From Oceanospirillum maris DSM 6286 (GTDB lineage: Bacteria > Pseudomonadota > Gammaproteobacteria > Pseudomonadales > Halomonadaceae), in assembly GCF_000422865.1 (NCBI RefSeq), contig NZ_KE383936.1, forward strand, positions 284,456 to 348,455: a stretch of DNA of 64,000 nt. Direction: 5' to 3'. Of the stretch, positions 52,364 to 61,413 are shown piece by piece (position 1 is the stretch's first letter; each line of letters begins with the position of its first letter). The position numbers and the translations under genes are program-made. A model generated the notes under the pieces. That model saw only the letters and a list, made by a program, of their open reading frames with translations, searched no databases and had not been told where the DNA came from.

Positions 52364-53611
52364 ATGGTTCAGTCAGGATGGAAATATAGGATTGGTTTGT
52401 TTGTCAGTCGATGGACTAAACATAGTCTGTTGGCGCTTAGCGCAATCTCAATCACTTGTGCTCCATTAAGTTTTGCGGCAGAGGATGATGAGCCTCTTGA
52501 TGGTGACGAAGTTCAGGAAGAGCCGGCAAAACCGAAAGGGCCACCTAAGCCTTACGTTGTGCCTAATGCGGAGCAAACACGTTTTTCTGTGATTGCGGAT
52601 CAAGCCGATCCACGGGAAGTGCTGGAGCTTAAGGCCAATAACGAATCTGTATTGGCGCTATACCGTCCAGAGCATTCGCCTAAAGCGCGTGGTGCTTTGG
52701 TGATTTTACATGAGGAAGAAGGGCATCCTGATTGGCCTATGGTGGTGAATCCGGTGAGGACTCAAATGCCTGATTTTGGTTGGGCGACGCTTTCTGTTGC
52801 GATCCCCGGCCCAGGCTCTATTGATCTGCCTGAGCGAACCATGCCCGCGGTAGAGGTTTTAACCCGTCTGCATGAAAATGATGAAGAAGAGGCTGCCGCT
52901 GAAGAAGGTGTCGAGGGGGACGGTATTGAGGGAGAGGAAGGCGATCTTGCAGAAGAGGCTGCCCAAGAATCTATTGCCCAAGATGAAGAAGGTGATGAGC
53001 TTGGCGATGAAGATGAGGACGACAGTAATTCTAAAGCTGAATGGCCTCCTGTTAAGCCAACCTTTGTAGAAACGGAAGACTTTGGCCCTTTATCTGATCG
53101 CATTGATGCACGCATTGATGCTGCGGTTGCCCATCTTTTAGCGCAAGGGTATGAGCAAATTATTTTTGTAGGTCATGGCGTGGGCGCTGTGTGGCTGATG
53201 GATTATTTAAAAGATCATCCAGCGCCACCAGAACAAGCGGTTGTGATGATACAAACACGGTTGCCTAACCATGATATTGGGGTGGACCTAATGGGGTTGA
53301 TTCTTGAGCAGCAGCGACCTATTTTAGATCTGTACTATGATGATAATCGCTTTGATAAGGCCTTTGCCGTAGAGCGGTCAAATGCTGCCCGTCGTTCAGG
53401 TAACCCGCATTATCGACAAACCCGCTTGGGTGGATTAGGGATGCAAACAGGGCAGTCAGAGGCGAAAGGCCGTCGAATTGTTCAGTCTTTGCGGGGGTGG
53501 CTTGATTACCTTTATCAGTTTGAAGGTGGCCAGAAAGACCCTGCCGATTCTTATATTAAAGGCCCGATTAGATCTCTGTATGAAGAGCGTATGGAGCGTT
53601 CTCGGTACTAG
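52364..53611 (+). CDS. DUF3530-like alpha/beta-hydrolase-fold protein with acidic insert
   Basis: A 415-residue exported protein (ATG 52364 with AGGATAG just upstream; signal peptide about 1-36 ending LSFAAEDD). Blocks such as ARGALVILHEEEGHPDWP, WATLSVAIPGPG and YEQIIFVGHGVGAVWLMDYL follow an alpha/beta-hydrolase pattern of the DUF3530 type. The nucleophile elbow reads GHGVG, with Gly where catalysis needs Ser, so it may be inactive. Residues about 168-222 form a strongly acidic low-complexity insert. Function unknown; convergent with djlA. Confidence 0.75.
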   Translation: MVQSGWKYRIGLFVSRWTKHSLLALSAISITCAPLSFAAEDDEPLDGDEVQEEPAKPKGPPKPYVVPNAEQTRFSVIADQADPREVLELKANNESVLALYRPEHSPKARGALVILHEEEGHPDWPMVVNPVRTQMPDFGWATLSVAIPGPGSIDLPERTMPAVEVLTRLHENDEEEAAAEEGVEGDGIEGEEGDLAEEAAQESIAQDEEGDELGDEDEDDSNSKAEWPPVKPTFVETEDFGPLSDRIDARIDAAVAHLLAQGYEQIIFVGHGVGAVWLMDYLKDHPAPPEQAVVMIQTRLPNHDIGVDLMGLILEQQRPILDLYYDDNRFDKAFAVERSNAARRSGNPHYRQTRLGGLGMQTGQSEAKGRRIVQSLRGWLDYLYQFEGGQKDPADSYIKGPIRSLYEERMERSRY

Positions 53612-53632
53612 TTCTGCGGCCCTAGCTTAAAC

Positions 53633-53650
53633 GGGCTATCTAGATAGCCC
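53633..53650. terminator. Palindromic bidirectional hairpin over the djlA stop
   Basis: GGGCTATCTAGATAGCCC is a perfect 18-base palindrome covering the last codons and stop of djlA and lying 22 bases after the DUF3530 stop. No strong T run, so termination strength is unsure. Confidence 0.6.
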
Positions 53651-54544
53651 TTGCCTGCTTTTCTTGATGAGTTGGTAGGCGGCTTGTATCTCCTGCGAGC
53701 GTTCTTTTGCTTCAGCATACGTGCTTGGGCTAGGATTTTGACCTGCGAGTTTATCGGGGTGAACCTTCGATATTTTTTGTCGGTACGCTTTTTTTAGTGT
53801 GCGAGCATCACAATTTGGGGACACTCCCAGTTGTTGATAGGCCGCACTCAATGCTAGCCATTGGCTAGGCGCTGTTTCCGTGTGTGCTTTTTTCTGCTTT
53901 GAGTGGTTTTGACTTTTATTGTTCTGCCACGCGTTATGGTATTGCTGATGTGTGGTTTTAAAGAGATCAGGGCTAACACCGGCATAAAAGGCACTCATCC
54001 CTAGGGCTTCTATAACATTGTCGCTAGGGTTACCTTCAGCGTAAATTAGCTGGAACTGATAGTGCAACCATTCCATTTTTTTACCGCTGCGCTGCCTAAA
54101 CCGTTGCTTAAAGGCTTTGATTAGTTGCTGTGGTGGCTCTTTTTGTTCTTTTCCGATATTAAATGCTTGGATCGCCACAAGGCGCTCATCTGTCGTTAAA
54201 GCCATAGACGACATAATATACTCAACGGTATGAATCTCCTGATCAGAAACCTGCCCGTCGGCTTTAGCTAAATAACCGAGCATTTGATACGTTAACTGAA
54301 AGAAGAGCTGTTCATCTTTTTTACTATGCTTCTTCGCGTACCTCTTTGCATGTTCCTCTGTGTATTGTTTATTGGGTTCGGCTGAGCCTTCTTCTGGAAT
54401 ATTGCGCTTGCGAAGCCATTGATCAAGCTGTTTATCGAGTAAGTAGCCCAATAAAAAGCCGATCAACATCCCTCGCCAACCCCAGCTGACAAGTCCGGTG
54501 AGCAATCCTGTTATTTTGAATGAGATCAGAAAGGGACTCTTCAT
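53636..54544 (-). CDS. djlA: Co-chaperone DjlA (membrane J-domain protein)
   Basis: A 302-residue DnaK partner. The N-terminal membrane helix includes SWGWRGMLIGFLLGYLLDKQL; a TerB-like region (about 80-190; LTYQMLGYLAKADGQVSDQEI) follows, then the C-terminal J domain with AYRQKISKVHPDKLAGQ (HPD motif). The order matches E. coli DjlA, which influences envelope stress responses. It lies six bases after murU, so amgK-murU-djlA likely form an operon. Confidence 0.93.
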   Translation of the reverse strand: MKSPFLISFKITGLLTGLVSWGWRGMLIGFLLGYLLDKQLDQWLRKRNIPEEGSAEPNKQYTEEHAKRYAKKHSKKDEQLFFQLTYQMLGYLAKADGQVSDQEIHTVEYIMSSMALTTDERLVAIQAFNIGKEQKEPPQQLIKAFKQRFRQRSGKKMEWLHYQFQLIYAEGNPSDNVIEALGMSAFYAGVSPDLFKTTHQQYHNAWQNNKSQNHSKQKKAHTETAPSQWLALSAAYQQLGVSPNCDARTLKKAYRQKISKVHPDKLAGQNPSPSTYAEAKERSQEIQAAYQLIKKSRQGLSR

Positions 54545-54550
54545 GATGGG

Positions 54551-55282
54551 TTATGTTTTCTGCTGTTCGTTAATAATATAACGCTCAAGCTGAGCAAGGC
54601 GTTCAGGCGTACCCACATCTAGCCAATAGCCGGAGAAATACTCACCGGTAACGCGACCCTGATCCGCTGCTGATTTTAGCAACGGCCCAAGGGCTAATGG
54701 CGGTGGTTGATCGCTGCTAAGTGGAATAAGGCTTGGATGAATAAGGCTAATACCGCTAAAAGTAAGAGAGGTGCTTTTTTGTTTCTTCGTCCTGTCCGTT
54801 GATTTACCGCTTGAAACCTGTTGGTCAGAACCAAGTATAAAATCACCGCTAGGGTTGTGGTTCGGGTTATCAACAAGGACTAAGTGCGCCAGTACGGCTT
54901 TGTTTAGTACGGCTTTGTTTAGTGATGGCAGGGTTAGGTTGAAGTCACACCAAATATCACCATTGACCAACAGAATCGGCTCATCGGAATTAAGGTTTCC
55001 TTCCTCAAGGGCTTTTTGAATGCCGCCAGCGGTTTCCAAGGGACTGGTTTCTTTTGATAAGCGTATCGGGATCAGCCAATTTCGGGCGGCAATAAACGCT
55101 TCTATTTGATCCGCAAGATAGCTGACATTGATCAGAATACTGGTAGCTCCCGCCAGAATTAAACGCTCAATTTGATACTCAAGTAGAGGCTTGCCTGCCA
55201 CTTTTAATAAAGGCTTAGGCGTATGATCTGTGAGCGGACGCATCCGCTTGCCCAGGCCCGCCGCTAAGATCATCGCTTGCAT
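54551..55282 (-). CDS. murU: N-acetylmuramate alpha-1-phosphate uridylyltransferase MurU
   Basis: Nucleotidyltransferase (243 aa) making UDP-N-acetylmuramate from recycled peptidoglycan, bypassing de novo synthesis. MQAMILAAGLGKRMRPLTDHTPKPLLKVAGKPLLEYQIERL and LLVNGDIWCDF are the nucleotide-binding signature. An in-frame 15-base tandem duplication (54891-54920) repeats LNKAV. amgK is directly upstream with no gap. The pair is the Pseudomonas cell-wall recycling route. Confidence 0.92.
   Translation of the reverse strand: MQAMILAAGLGKRMRPLTDHTPKPLLKVAGKPLLEYQIERLILAGATSILINVSYLADQIEAFIAARNWLIPIRLSKETSPLETAGGIQKALEEGNLNSDEPILLVNGDIWCDFNLTLPSLNKAVLNKAVLAHLVLVDNPNHNPSGDFILGSDQQVSSGKSTDRTKKQKSTSLTFSGISLIHPSLIPLSSDQPPPLALGPLLKSAADQGRVTGEYFSGYWLDVGTPERLAQLERYIINEQQKT
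54891..54920 (-). repeat. 15-base tandem duplication inside murU
   Basis: AGTACGGCTTTGTTT occurs twice in succession, adding five residues (LNKAV) in a surface-like loop without changing the frame. Confidence 0.9.
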
Positions 55283-56326
55283 TTAGATGCTTTCCTTAGC
55301 GGACTGTTTTTTATTAAGGGCAGGTACCACACGATCCAGTAGCCATTGATGGAAAGGGCTAAGATTTTGATATTTCTCTGTGGCTTCCAGTAGATGCTGT
55401 AATGTGCGCGGAATGTCATCGAGGTAGTTGGCTTTGCCGTCCCGTAGCCACAAACGGGCGAAAATACCGATCGCTTTAAGATGGCGCTGGGCTCCCATAA
55501 GATCAAATTCTTGATGAAATTTCTCTCTTGGATAATTCTCCGGCAAAACCCCAGCTAATCGAGCCTCGGCTTGATAGTCGTCACACCAATGGGATACGGC
55601 CTCAGGGGGCCAGTGGATATAGCAATCCTTCAGTAGAGAGACAAGATCGTAGGTAATCGGGCCTTGAACCGCATCTTGGAAGTCGATAATGCCAATATCA
55701 TCATCTTCCGTCAGCATTAGATTACGGGAGTGATAGTCTCTGTGTACCGGTACTTGTTGCTGTTGCAGGGCGCTATGGGATAGACACTCAAAAGTGCGAT
55801 CTAAAAGGCTGATGTCTTGATCGTTTAGTTCTAATTCTAGCCATTGGCAGCAAAACCAGTCTCGAAACAACGCCATTTCTCGCAATAATAATTCACGATT
55901 ATAGGGCGGGAGTTCTAATCCTGTTCCTGTTGTTCGTTGGATTTTTATTAAGCTTTTTTGTGCTTTACGATAGAGACGACCCGCATTGGCTAAATCATTA
56001 TGGCCAGTAGTTGACGGTGACAATAGAGTGGATAGCAGTTGATCGTCGCCAAAGTCTTGCAGTAATAAAAAGCCCTGATCAAGATCTTGAGCGATCACTT
56101 CTGGAACATGAACACCTTGCTGGAACCAATGGCGTGCAATGCGGACAAAAGGAGCGCAGTCTTCTTCAGGCGGTGGCGCATCCATAACAATATAAGATGT
56201 ATCACGCCATAGAAGACGGTAGTAGCGGCGGAAACTGGCATCACCGGCAACCATTTTTAGCTCTGGTTGTAAGATGTTGGTTGCTTGCGTCAGCCATTGG
56301 CAAAGCTGTGTGTATCGTGAATTCAT
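55283..56326 (-). CDS. amgK: N-acetylmuramate/N-acetylglucosamine kinase AmgK
   Basis: Anomeric sugar kinase (347 aa) of the aminoglycoside-phosphotransferase fold that phosphorylates recycled N-acetylmuramic acid at C-1. VPVHRDYHSRNLML (catalytic Asp) and IGIIDFQDAVQGPITYDLVSLL (metal Asp) are the kinase motifs. ATG 56326 has AGGAGAG upstream; the longer frame from 56350 does not. Immediately followed by murU and divergent from lptD, as in Pseudomonas. Confidence 0.9.
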   Translation of the reverse strand: MNSRYTQLCQWLTQATNILQPELKMVAGDASFRRYYRLLWRDTSYIVMDAPPPEEDCAPFVRIARHWFQQGVHVPEVIAQDLDQGFLLLQDFGDDQLLSTLLSPSTTGHNDLANAGRLYRKAQKSLIKIQRTTGTGLELPPYNRELLLREMALFRDWFCCQWLELELNDQDISLLDRTFECLSHSALQQQQVPVHRDYHSRNLMLTEDDDIGIIDFQDAVQGPITYDLVSLLKDCYIHWPPEAVSHWCDDYQAEARLAGVLPENYPREKFHQEFDLMGAQRHLKAIGIFARLWLRDGKANYLDDIPRTLQHLLEATEKYQNLSPFHQWLLDRVVPALNKKQSAKESI

Positions 56327-56499
56327 GATCTCTCCTTGCGATAACTGCATTATGGCAAAAGCCGATGACGCTGCCCACTGTTGCGGTTTTTAAGTCTTGC
56401 GTTTACTCGTGGCTTTAAGCTCTGGCTGGCCTTGCTTAATCGCCGTTTTAGCACCGCTTTAGAGTCTCGATTTTGTCAGGCTGTGTTTTTGTAGGCTGT

Positions 56500-56521
56500 T
56501 ATAATTTAAAATCGCTATAAT
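56500..56521. promoter_or_regulatory. Two TATAAT elements upstream of lptD
   Basis: Perfect -10 hexamers at 56500-56505 and 56516-56521 lie 50-70 bases before lptD. No -35 with standard spacing was found (TTGTCA is 21 bases away from the first). Confidence 0.5.
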
Positions 56522-56570
56522 AATGTTTTTTTAGTGTTTTATCGTGGTTAACCTGAATTAAGGATCTTGC

Positions 56571-59024
56571 TTGAAATTGCCTTCTTTCCTCTTAGATCTT
56601 GTGACTAAGCGACCTGTGCTAGCAGGGACGATTAGGGCAATTGGTGTGACCAGTTTCTGTGTGACAGCGGTGATCCCTATGGACGCTGTTGCAGTAGATG
56701 TTGCATCAAATAAAATTGCACCGAATCAAGCAAAATCTTACTCATTAGATTGGGTGCCTTATTCTGATTTGACCGTCAAAGAGAAAGAACAGGTTCCGAG
56801 TTTTTGTGCAGGTATGTATCGTCCTCAATCGAATATCACCTCAAAAGATGGCTCGACACAGGTAACAGCAGATACGGCGGATTATCTTGAAGACGGTAGT
56901 ATTAGCCTTACAGGTAACGTACAGATTATTAGTAAGGATATGACGCTACAGGCTGAAGAAGCCTTTGTCTCTGCTGATCGGAGTGAAGTTAAGGCCTATC
57001 GCTACGTCACAATTCGACAAAATGGTGTGGTGGTACATGGCGACGAAGGGACGTTTAATCTTAAAAGTGATCAGTTTAATATTACAAACCCTGTTTATGC
57101 GATGCCTTTTGATGGTACGCGGGGCGCGGCCACCCATATTGAGCAAGGCGATTCAGGGGATATTGTTATTGCAGGGGGAAGCTACACGTCTTGCGCCCCT
57201 GGCGATAATAGCTGGCAGTTAGTCGGGAGTAATATCGATCTAGATCAAGACAGCGGTTTTGGAACGGCCATACATGCTCGGCTGGAGCTTGCTGATATCC
57301 CTGTTTTTTATTGGCCTTACTTAAAGTTTCCTATTGATGACCGTCGACATACAGGGTTGCTTACGCCATCGATATCCGTAGGGGGGGGCGGTATTGAAGA
57401 ATATGAACAACCTCTCTATTTGAATATCGCCCCGAATGCTGATGCAACGTTAAGCCCGCACTGGTATAAAAGCCGAGGTGTGTTATTAAATTCAGAATTC
57501 CGGTGGCTTGTCGCAGAAAATCATTATGTCGAAGTTGCCAGTTCATATTTTGACAATGATCCCGAATTTGATGATGACCGACAGTTATCCCAACTCGTCA
57601 TGAAAGGCCAGATGACGGGCCAATGGCGATATAATGTGGATTACTCCGAAGCCTCAGATGATTATTTCCTGACGGATTTTGAAACCGGTTTTACCGCTGC
57701 TAATATTAGCGAGCTATTACAGACCGCAGAAATTGAAGGGCGCTATGATCATTGGCAACTGATCGGTCGTTTGCAGGGGTATCAACAGCTTGATCCTGAC
57801 CTTGCTGATGCTGACAAGGTGTATTATAAGCTACCGGAGTTACAGGCCAATGGCCGTTGGCTGGTGGGCGGTTTGGCCTATGGGGTGAAGACTCAATTGG
57901 TTGAGTTCCGTCGAGAGATCACCACACCAATAGCCGGAAGTGTTTATGATGGTACGATTGATTGGGGTAATACAGTGGAAGCCCAGCGCTATCATTTAGA
58001 GCCTTATGTCGAGTATCGAGAAGACACACTTTGGGGCTACTGGCAGCTTAAGGGGCGCTTACAGCATACAGGCTATAAGCTGGACGGACAGCCTGACGGC
58101 GTTGATGAACAACCTCAGCGACTTACGCCTGTTGTTTCTGCGGACGGTGGTTTGTATTTTGATCGGGATACTCGCTTCTTTGACCAGCCTTATACCCAAA
58201 CCTTAGAGCCCCGCTTGTTTTTTGCGGCTTCTCCAACGGAGGAGCAAGTGGATAACCCGATTTTTGATACCGATGAATACGCTTTTGATGTGAACCAACT
58301 TTACCGGGATACGCGTTTTTCCGGGGTTGACCGTGCGGGGGATCTGATTAAAACAACGTTGGGTGTCACCAGTCGCTTTATTCAGAATTCATCGGGCCGA
58401 GAACAGCTAGTGTTAAATGCAGGGCAATCGTTTTACGCAAAGGATCGTACTGTTTCTACCAGTTCTGATGCGAATGAAGCCCTAAGTTATGACCAAACCC
58501 GTGATGCTTCTCCCTTAGTGGTAGAGGCGATTTGGCAACCGACTGAACGAATAACGGCCCGTGTAAGTCGTCAGTGGGATTACAATAATGATCGTATTGA
58601 ACGTGAAGAAGAGCAGCTTACGGTAGGGTTTGCTAATGGTGCCAGCGCTATGCTGCGCCATTACCGCTCGTTATCGAATTGTACGTTATTAAATAACTGT
58701 ACAACGGATGATGAGGTTTCCTCCGATGTGGCTGATTTAGGTTTGTTCTATCCGATTAATGATCAATGGCGTACATTTTATGCGCACAAGCAAGACTTAA
58801 AAAATGATACTCAGCTTGAGAGAATAGCCGGTGTTGAATATGAAAGTTGCTGTTGGCTGGTTCGTTTTGCCCGCCATCAATGGCAAACCAGCAGTACAAC
58901 AGCCACTTCCGATGACTCCATTGGCGTACAACTTGTTCTCAAAGGTTTTGGTGGTATTGGACAGAAAGGCTCATTTGCTCGGACGGAAGATTATATTCCG
59001 AGCTATACACCCATTTCAAAGTAA
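56571..59024 (+). CDS. lptD: LPS assembly protein LptD
   Basis: Outer-membrane beta-barrel (817 aa) inserting lipopolysaccharide into the outer leaflet. A signal-like N-terminus is followed by the LptA/OstA-like domain (about 95-210; VTADTADYLEDGSISLTGNVQIISKDMTLQAEEAFVSADRSEV) and the barrel. Cys residues in PSFC, SCAPG, LSNCTLLNNCTTDDE and ESCCWLVRF match the paired disulfide pattern, including the adjacent Cys-Cys near 760. The TTG start has AAGGAT upstream. Next gene surA supplies its chaperone. Confidence 0.95.
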   Translation: MKLPSFLLDLVTKRPVLAGTIRAIGVTSFCVTAVIPMDAVAVDVASNKIAPNQAKSYSLDWVPYSDLTVKEKEQVPSFCAGMYRPQSNITSKDGSTQVTADTADYLEDGSISLTGNVQIISKDMTLQAEEAFVSADRSEVKAYRYVTIRQNGVVVHGDEGTFNLKSDQFNITNPVYAMPFDGTRGAATHIEQGDSGDIVIAGGSYTSCAPGDNSWQLVGSNIDLDQDSGFGTAIHARLELADIPVFYWPYLKFPIDDRRHTGLLTPSISVGGGGIEEYEQPLYLNIAPNADATLSPHWYKSRGVLLNSEFRWLVAENHYVEVASSYFDNDPEFDDDRQLSQLVMKGQMTGQWRYNVDYSEASDDYFLTDFETGFTAANISELLQTAEIEGRYDHWQLIGRLQGYQQLDPDLADADKVYYKLPELQANGRWLVGGLAYGVKTQLVEFRREITTPIAGSVYDGTIDWGNTVEAQRYHLEPYVEYREDTLWGYWQLKGRLQHTGYKLDGQPDGVDEQPQRLTPVVSADGGLYFDRDTRFFDQPYTQTLEPRLFFAASPTEEQVDNPIFDTDEYAFDVNQLYRDTRFSGVDRAGDLIKTTLGVTSRFIQNSSGREQLVLNAGQSFYAKDRTVSTSSDANEALSYDQTRDASPLVVEAIWQPTERITARVSRQWDYNNDRIEREEEQLTVGFANGASAMLRHYRSLSNCTLLNNCTTDDEVSSDVADLGLFYPINDQWRTFYAHKQDLKNDTQLERIAGVEYESCCWLVRFARHQWQTSSTTATSDDSIGVQLVLKGFGGIGQKGSFARTEDYIPSYTPISK

Positions 59025-59033
59025 GTAAATCAG

Positions 59034-60329
59034 ATGATTAAAAAGTCAATAAACTGGATTTTTATATCCTGTACTGTTTTTAGTGCGCTTTCTTTTAGCG
59101 CTCTTTCCGCCCAAGCGGCTCGACAGCCTCTGGATCACGTCGTGGCGGTGGTTAATGAAGAGGCGTTAATGGAATCTGAACTGGATTCTAAACTGGGTTC
59201 GGTTTACCAGAATTTGCGTCAACGTAATATCACCCCTCCTACCCGTGAAGTACTGCGTAAGCAGGTTCTTGACCGTTTAATATTGGATACCATCCAGATG
59301 CAAAAAGCGGAAGAGTCGGGTATGCGGGTCTCTGATACAGAGTTGAATAAAGCGCTTAGCAATGTTGCCCAGCAGAATAAAATGACTGTTCAGCAGTTTC
59401 AGCAGGTGTTAGAACGTCAAGGTATTCCTTTTTCCAGTGTGCGAGATCAGATCAGTCGCGAACTGCTCATAAGCCAATTGCGTCAACGGCGAGTCGGCGA
59501 GCGTATTCGTATTTCTGAGCAAGAAGTGGACAGCTTCCTCGCCCAAGAAAAAACGGAATTAAGTAGTACGGATTATAAATTGCAGCAAATTACCGTTGCG
59601 ATTCCTGAGAAAGCAACACCAGAGCAAGTAGCGTTAGCGGATAAAAGCGCGCAGGACATTTACCAACAGCTGATACAAGGTGAGGATTTTAGCCAGCTGG
59701 CCATTCGTTTGTCTGATGATGAATATGCGCTGCAAGGTGGTGAAACCGATTGGCGACGGGGGAGTGAATTGCCGATTCTTTTTGCTGATCAATTACCGGC
59801 TATGGATATTAATGAAATCTCGTTACCCTTAAGAAGCCCGTCAGGTTTTCATATTATTCGCTTATTAGAAAAACGGGGTGGGCCAAGTAAGCTGGTCACT
59901 GAGACGCTAGCCCGTCATATCCTGATTGCACCAACGGCTTTGCGTACCGAAGCCCAGGCGCGAACACTGGTTAACAAACTGCGTCAGCGAATTCAAAAAG
60001 GTGAAGATTTTGCCGAGCTGGCGCTCACCTATTCTGATGATAAAGCATCGGCCAGTGATGGTGGCAATCTAGGTTGGGCTAAGCCTGGTAAATACGTACC
60101 TCAGTTTGAGGCCGCGATCAAAAATACTCGAGTTGATAGTATGAGCCCTGCGTTTCGTTCGCAATTTGGCTGGCATATTCTGCGAGTAGAAGGCCGAAGA
60201 AGCCAAGATATTGGCGATCAGGTTTTAAAAGAGCAAGCCCGCCAGCAGCTGTTTAAGCGTAAGTTCGATACAGAGCTAGACAACTGGCTGCGAGAGCAGA
60301 AAGCCGCTGCTTATATCGAAATTCGCTAA
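59034..60329 (+). CDS. surA: Periplasmic chaperone/peptidyl-prolyl isomerase SurA
   Basis: Chaperone (431 aa) escorting outer-membrane proteins. Signal peptide about 1-29 (FSALSFSALSAQAA). The N-terminal chaperone module has VVNEEALMESELDSKL and LDRLILDTIQMQKAEESG; two parvulin domains follow (QGEDFSQLAIRLSDDEYALQGGETDWRRGSELP; KGEDFAELALTYSDDKASASDGGNLGWAKPGKYVPQFE), then the C-terminal helix. Nine bases after lptD. Confidence 0.96.
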   Translation: MIKKSINWIFISCTVFSALSFSALSAQAARQPLDHVVAVVNEEALMESELDSKLGSVYQNLRQRNITPPTREVLRKQVLDRLILDTIQMQKAEESGMRVSDTELNKALSNVAQQNKMTVQQFQQVLERQGIPFSSVRDQISRELLISQLRQRRVGERIRISEQEVDSFLAQEKTELSSTDYKLQQITVAIPEKATPEQVALADKSAQDIYQQLIQGEDFSQLAIRLSDDEYALQGGETDWRRGSELPILFADQLPAMDINEISLPLRSPSGFHIIRLLEKRGGPSKLVTETLARHILIAPTALRTEAQARTLVNKLRQRIQKGEDFAELALTYSDDKASASDGGNLGWAKPGKYVPQFEAAIKNTRVDSMSPAFRSQFGWHILRVEGRRSQDIGDQVLKEQARQQLFKRKFDTELDNWLREQKAAAYIEIR

Positions 60330-60360
60330 ATCGAGCTTTATTCAGAAAGAGGTTCTAGGT

Positions 60361-61389
60361 TTGAGTCAATCGCTGGTTATTACCGCAGGTGAACCATCGG
60401 GCATTGGCCCCGATGTTGTTTTAAAAGTTGCAGCGGACTGGGGCCATGCTAAAGAATATTTAGCTTGGAGTCAGGTTGATTGTCGTGAGCTTCGCTTAGT
60501 GGTTATTGCGGATCCTGACTTACTGCAACGGCGTGCGGAACAACTTGGCCTAAATGTAACGTTAACACAGGTTCTGCCTAATGAACCTTTACCTGTTATG
60601 CAGGCGGGTCAGCTAGCAGTTATTCCCGTGGCTTTAGAAGAGGCTGAAATAGCCGGACAGTTAAATGCAGCTAATGCGGCCTATGTATTAAAGACTTTAG
60701 AGATTGCCACGGACGGTTGTTTGGCTGGCCAATGGCAAGGTATGGTGACAGCTCCGGTTCATAAAGGCGTTATCAACGAGGCAGGGGTTCCTTTCACCGG
60801 CCATACTGAATTTTTGCAAGCCCGAACACAGACTGAACAAGTGGTTATGATGTTGGCGACAGAAGGGCTGAGAGTTGCCTTGGTGACAACCCATCTGCCA
60901 TTAAAAGAAGTGGCTGATGCGATTACCCCTGAACGTATTACCCGAGTCAGTCGAGTCTTATACCGTGCATTAGAGCGTGATTTTGGTTTACGTCAGCCTA
61001 AAATCTTAGTCTGTGGATTAAACCCTCATGCCGGTGAAGATGGGCATTTAGGCCGGGAAGAGCTTGATGTAATCATCCCAACGTTAAAGGCTTTAGCTCA
61101 AGAGGGAATCCCATTAATAGGCCCCTTACCGGCTGATACACTATTTGCGCAGCACCATTTAAAAAATGCCGATGCAGTATTAGCGATGTATCACGACCAA
61201 GGTTTACCGGTTTTAAAACATGCTGGTTTTGGTCGTGCGGCGAATATTACGCTGGGAATGCCGATTGTGCGTACTTCGGTGGATCATGGCACCGCTTTAG
61301 ATCTGGCTGGCACAGGCAACGCCCATGAAGGTAGCCTATGGACGGCATTAGGTTATGCTGCCTTAATGGCAGATGCTAGAACTCGATAA
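60361..61389 (+). CDS. pdxA: 4-hydroxythreonine-4-phosphate dehydrogenase PdxA
   Basis: NAD-dependent enzyme (342 aa) of pyridoxal 5'-phosphate synthesis. TAGEPSGIGPDVVLK, TAPVHKGVINEAGVPFTGHTEFL, CGLNPHAGEDGHLGREE and MYHDQGLPVLKHAGFGRAANITLGMPIVRTSVDHGTALDLAGTG supply the metal His ligands and substrate sites. The TTG start has AGAGG upstream. Conserved lptD-surA-pdxA-rsmA order. Confidence 0.96.
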   Translation: MSQSLVITAGEPSGIGPDVVLKVAADWGHAKEYLAWSQVDCRELRLVVIADPDLLQRRAEQLGLNVTLTQVLPNEPLPVMQAGQLAVIPVALEEAEIAGQLNAANAAYVLKTLEIATDGCLAGQWQGMVTAPVHKGVINEAGVPFTGHTEFLQARTQTEQVVMMLATEGLRVALVTTHLPLKEVADAITPERITRVSRVLYRALERDFGLRQPKILVCGLNPHAGEDGHLGREELDVIIPTLKALAQEGIPLIGPLPADTLFAQHHLKNADAVLAMYHDQGLPVLKHAGFGRAANITLGMPIVRTSVDHGTALDLAGTGNAHEGSLWTALGYAALMADARTR

Positions 61390-61413
61390 CACCTGAAGAA
61401 CTGAGAGGAATTA

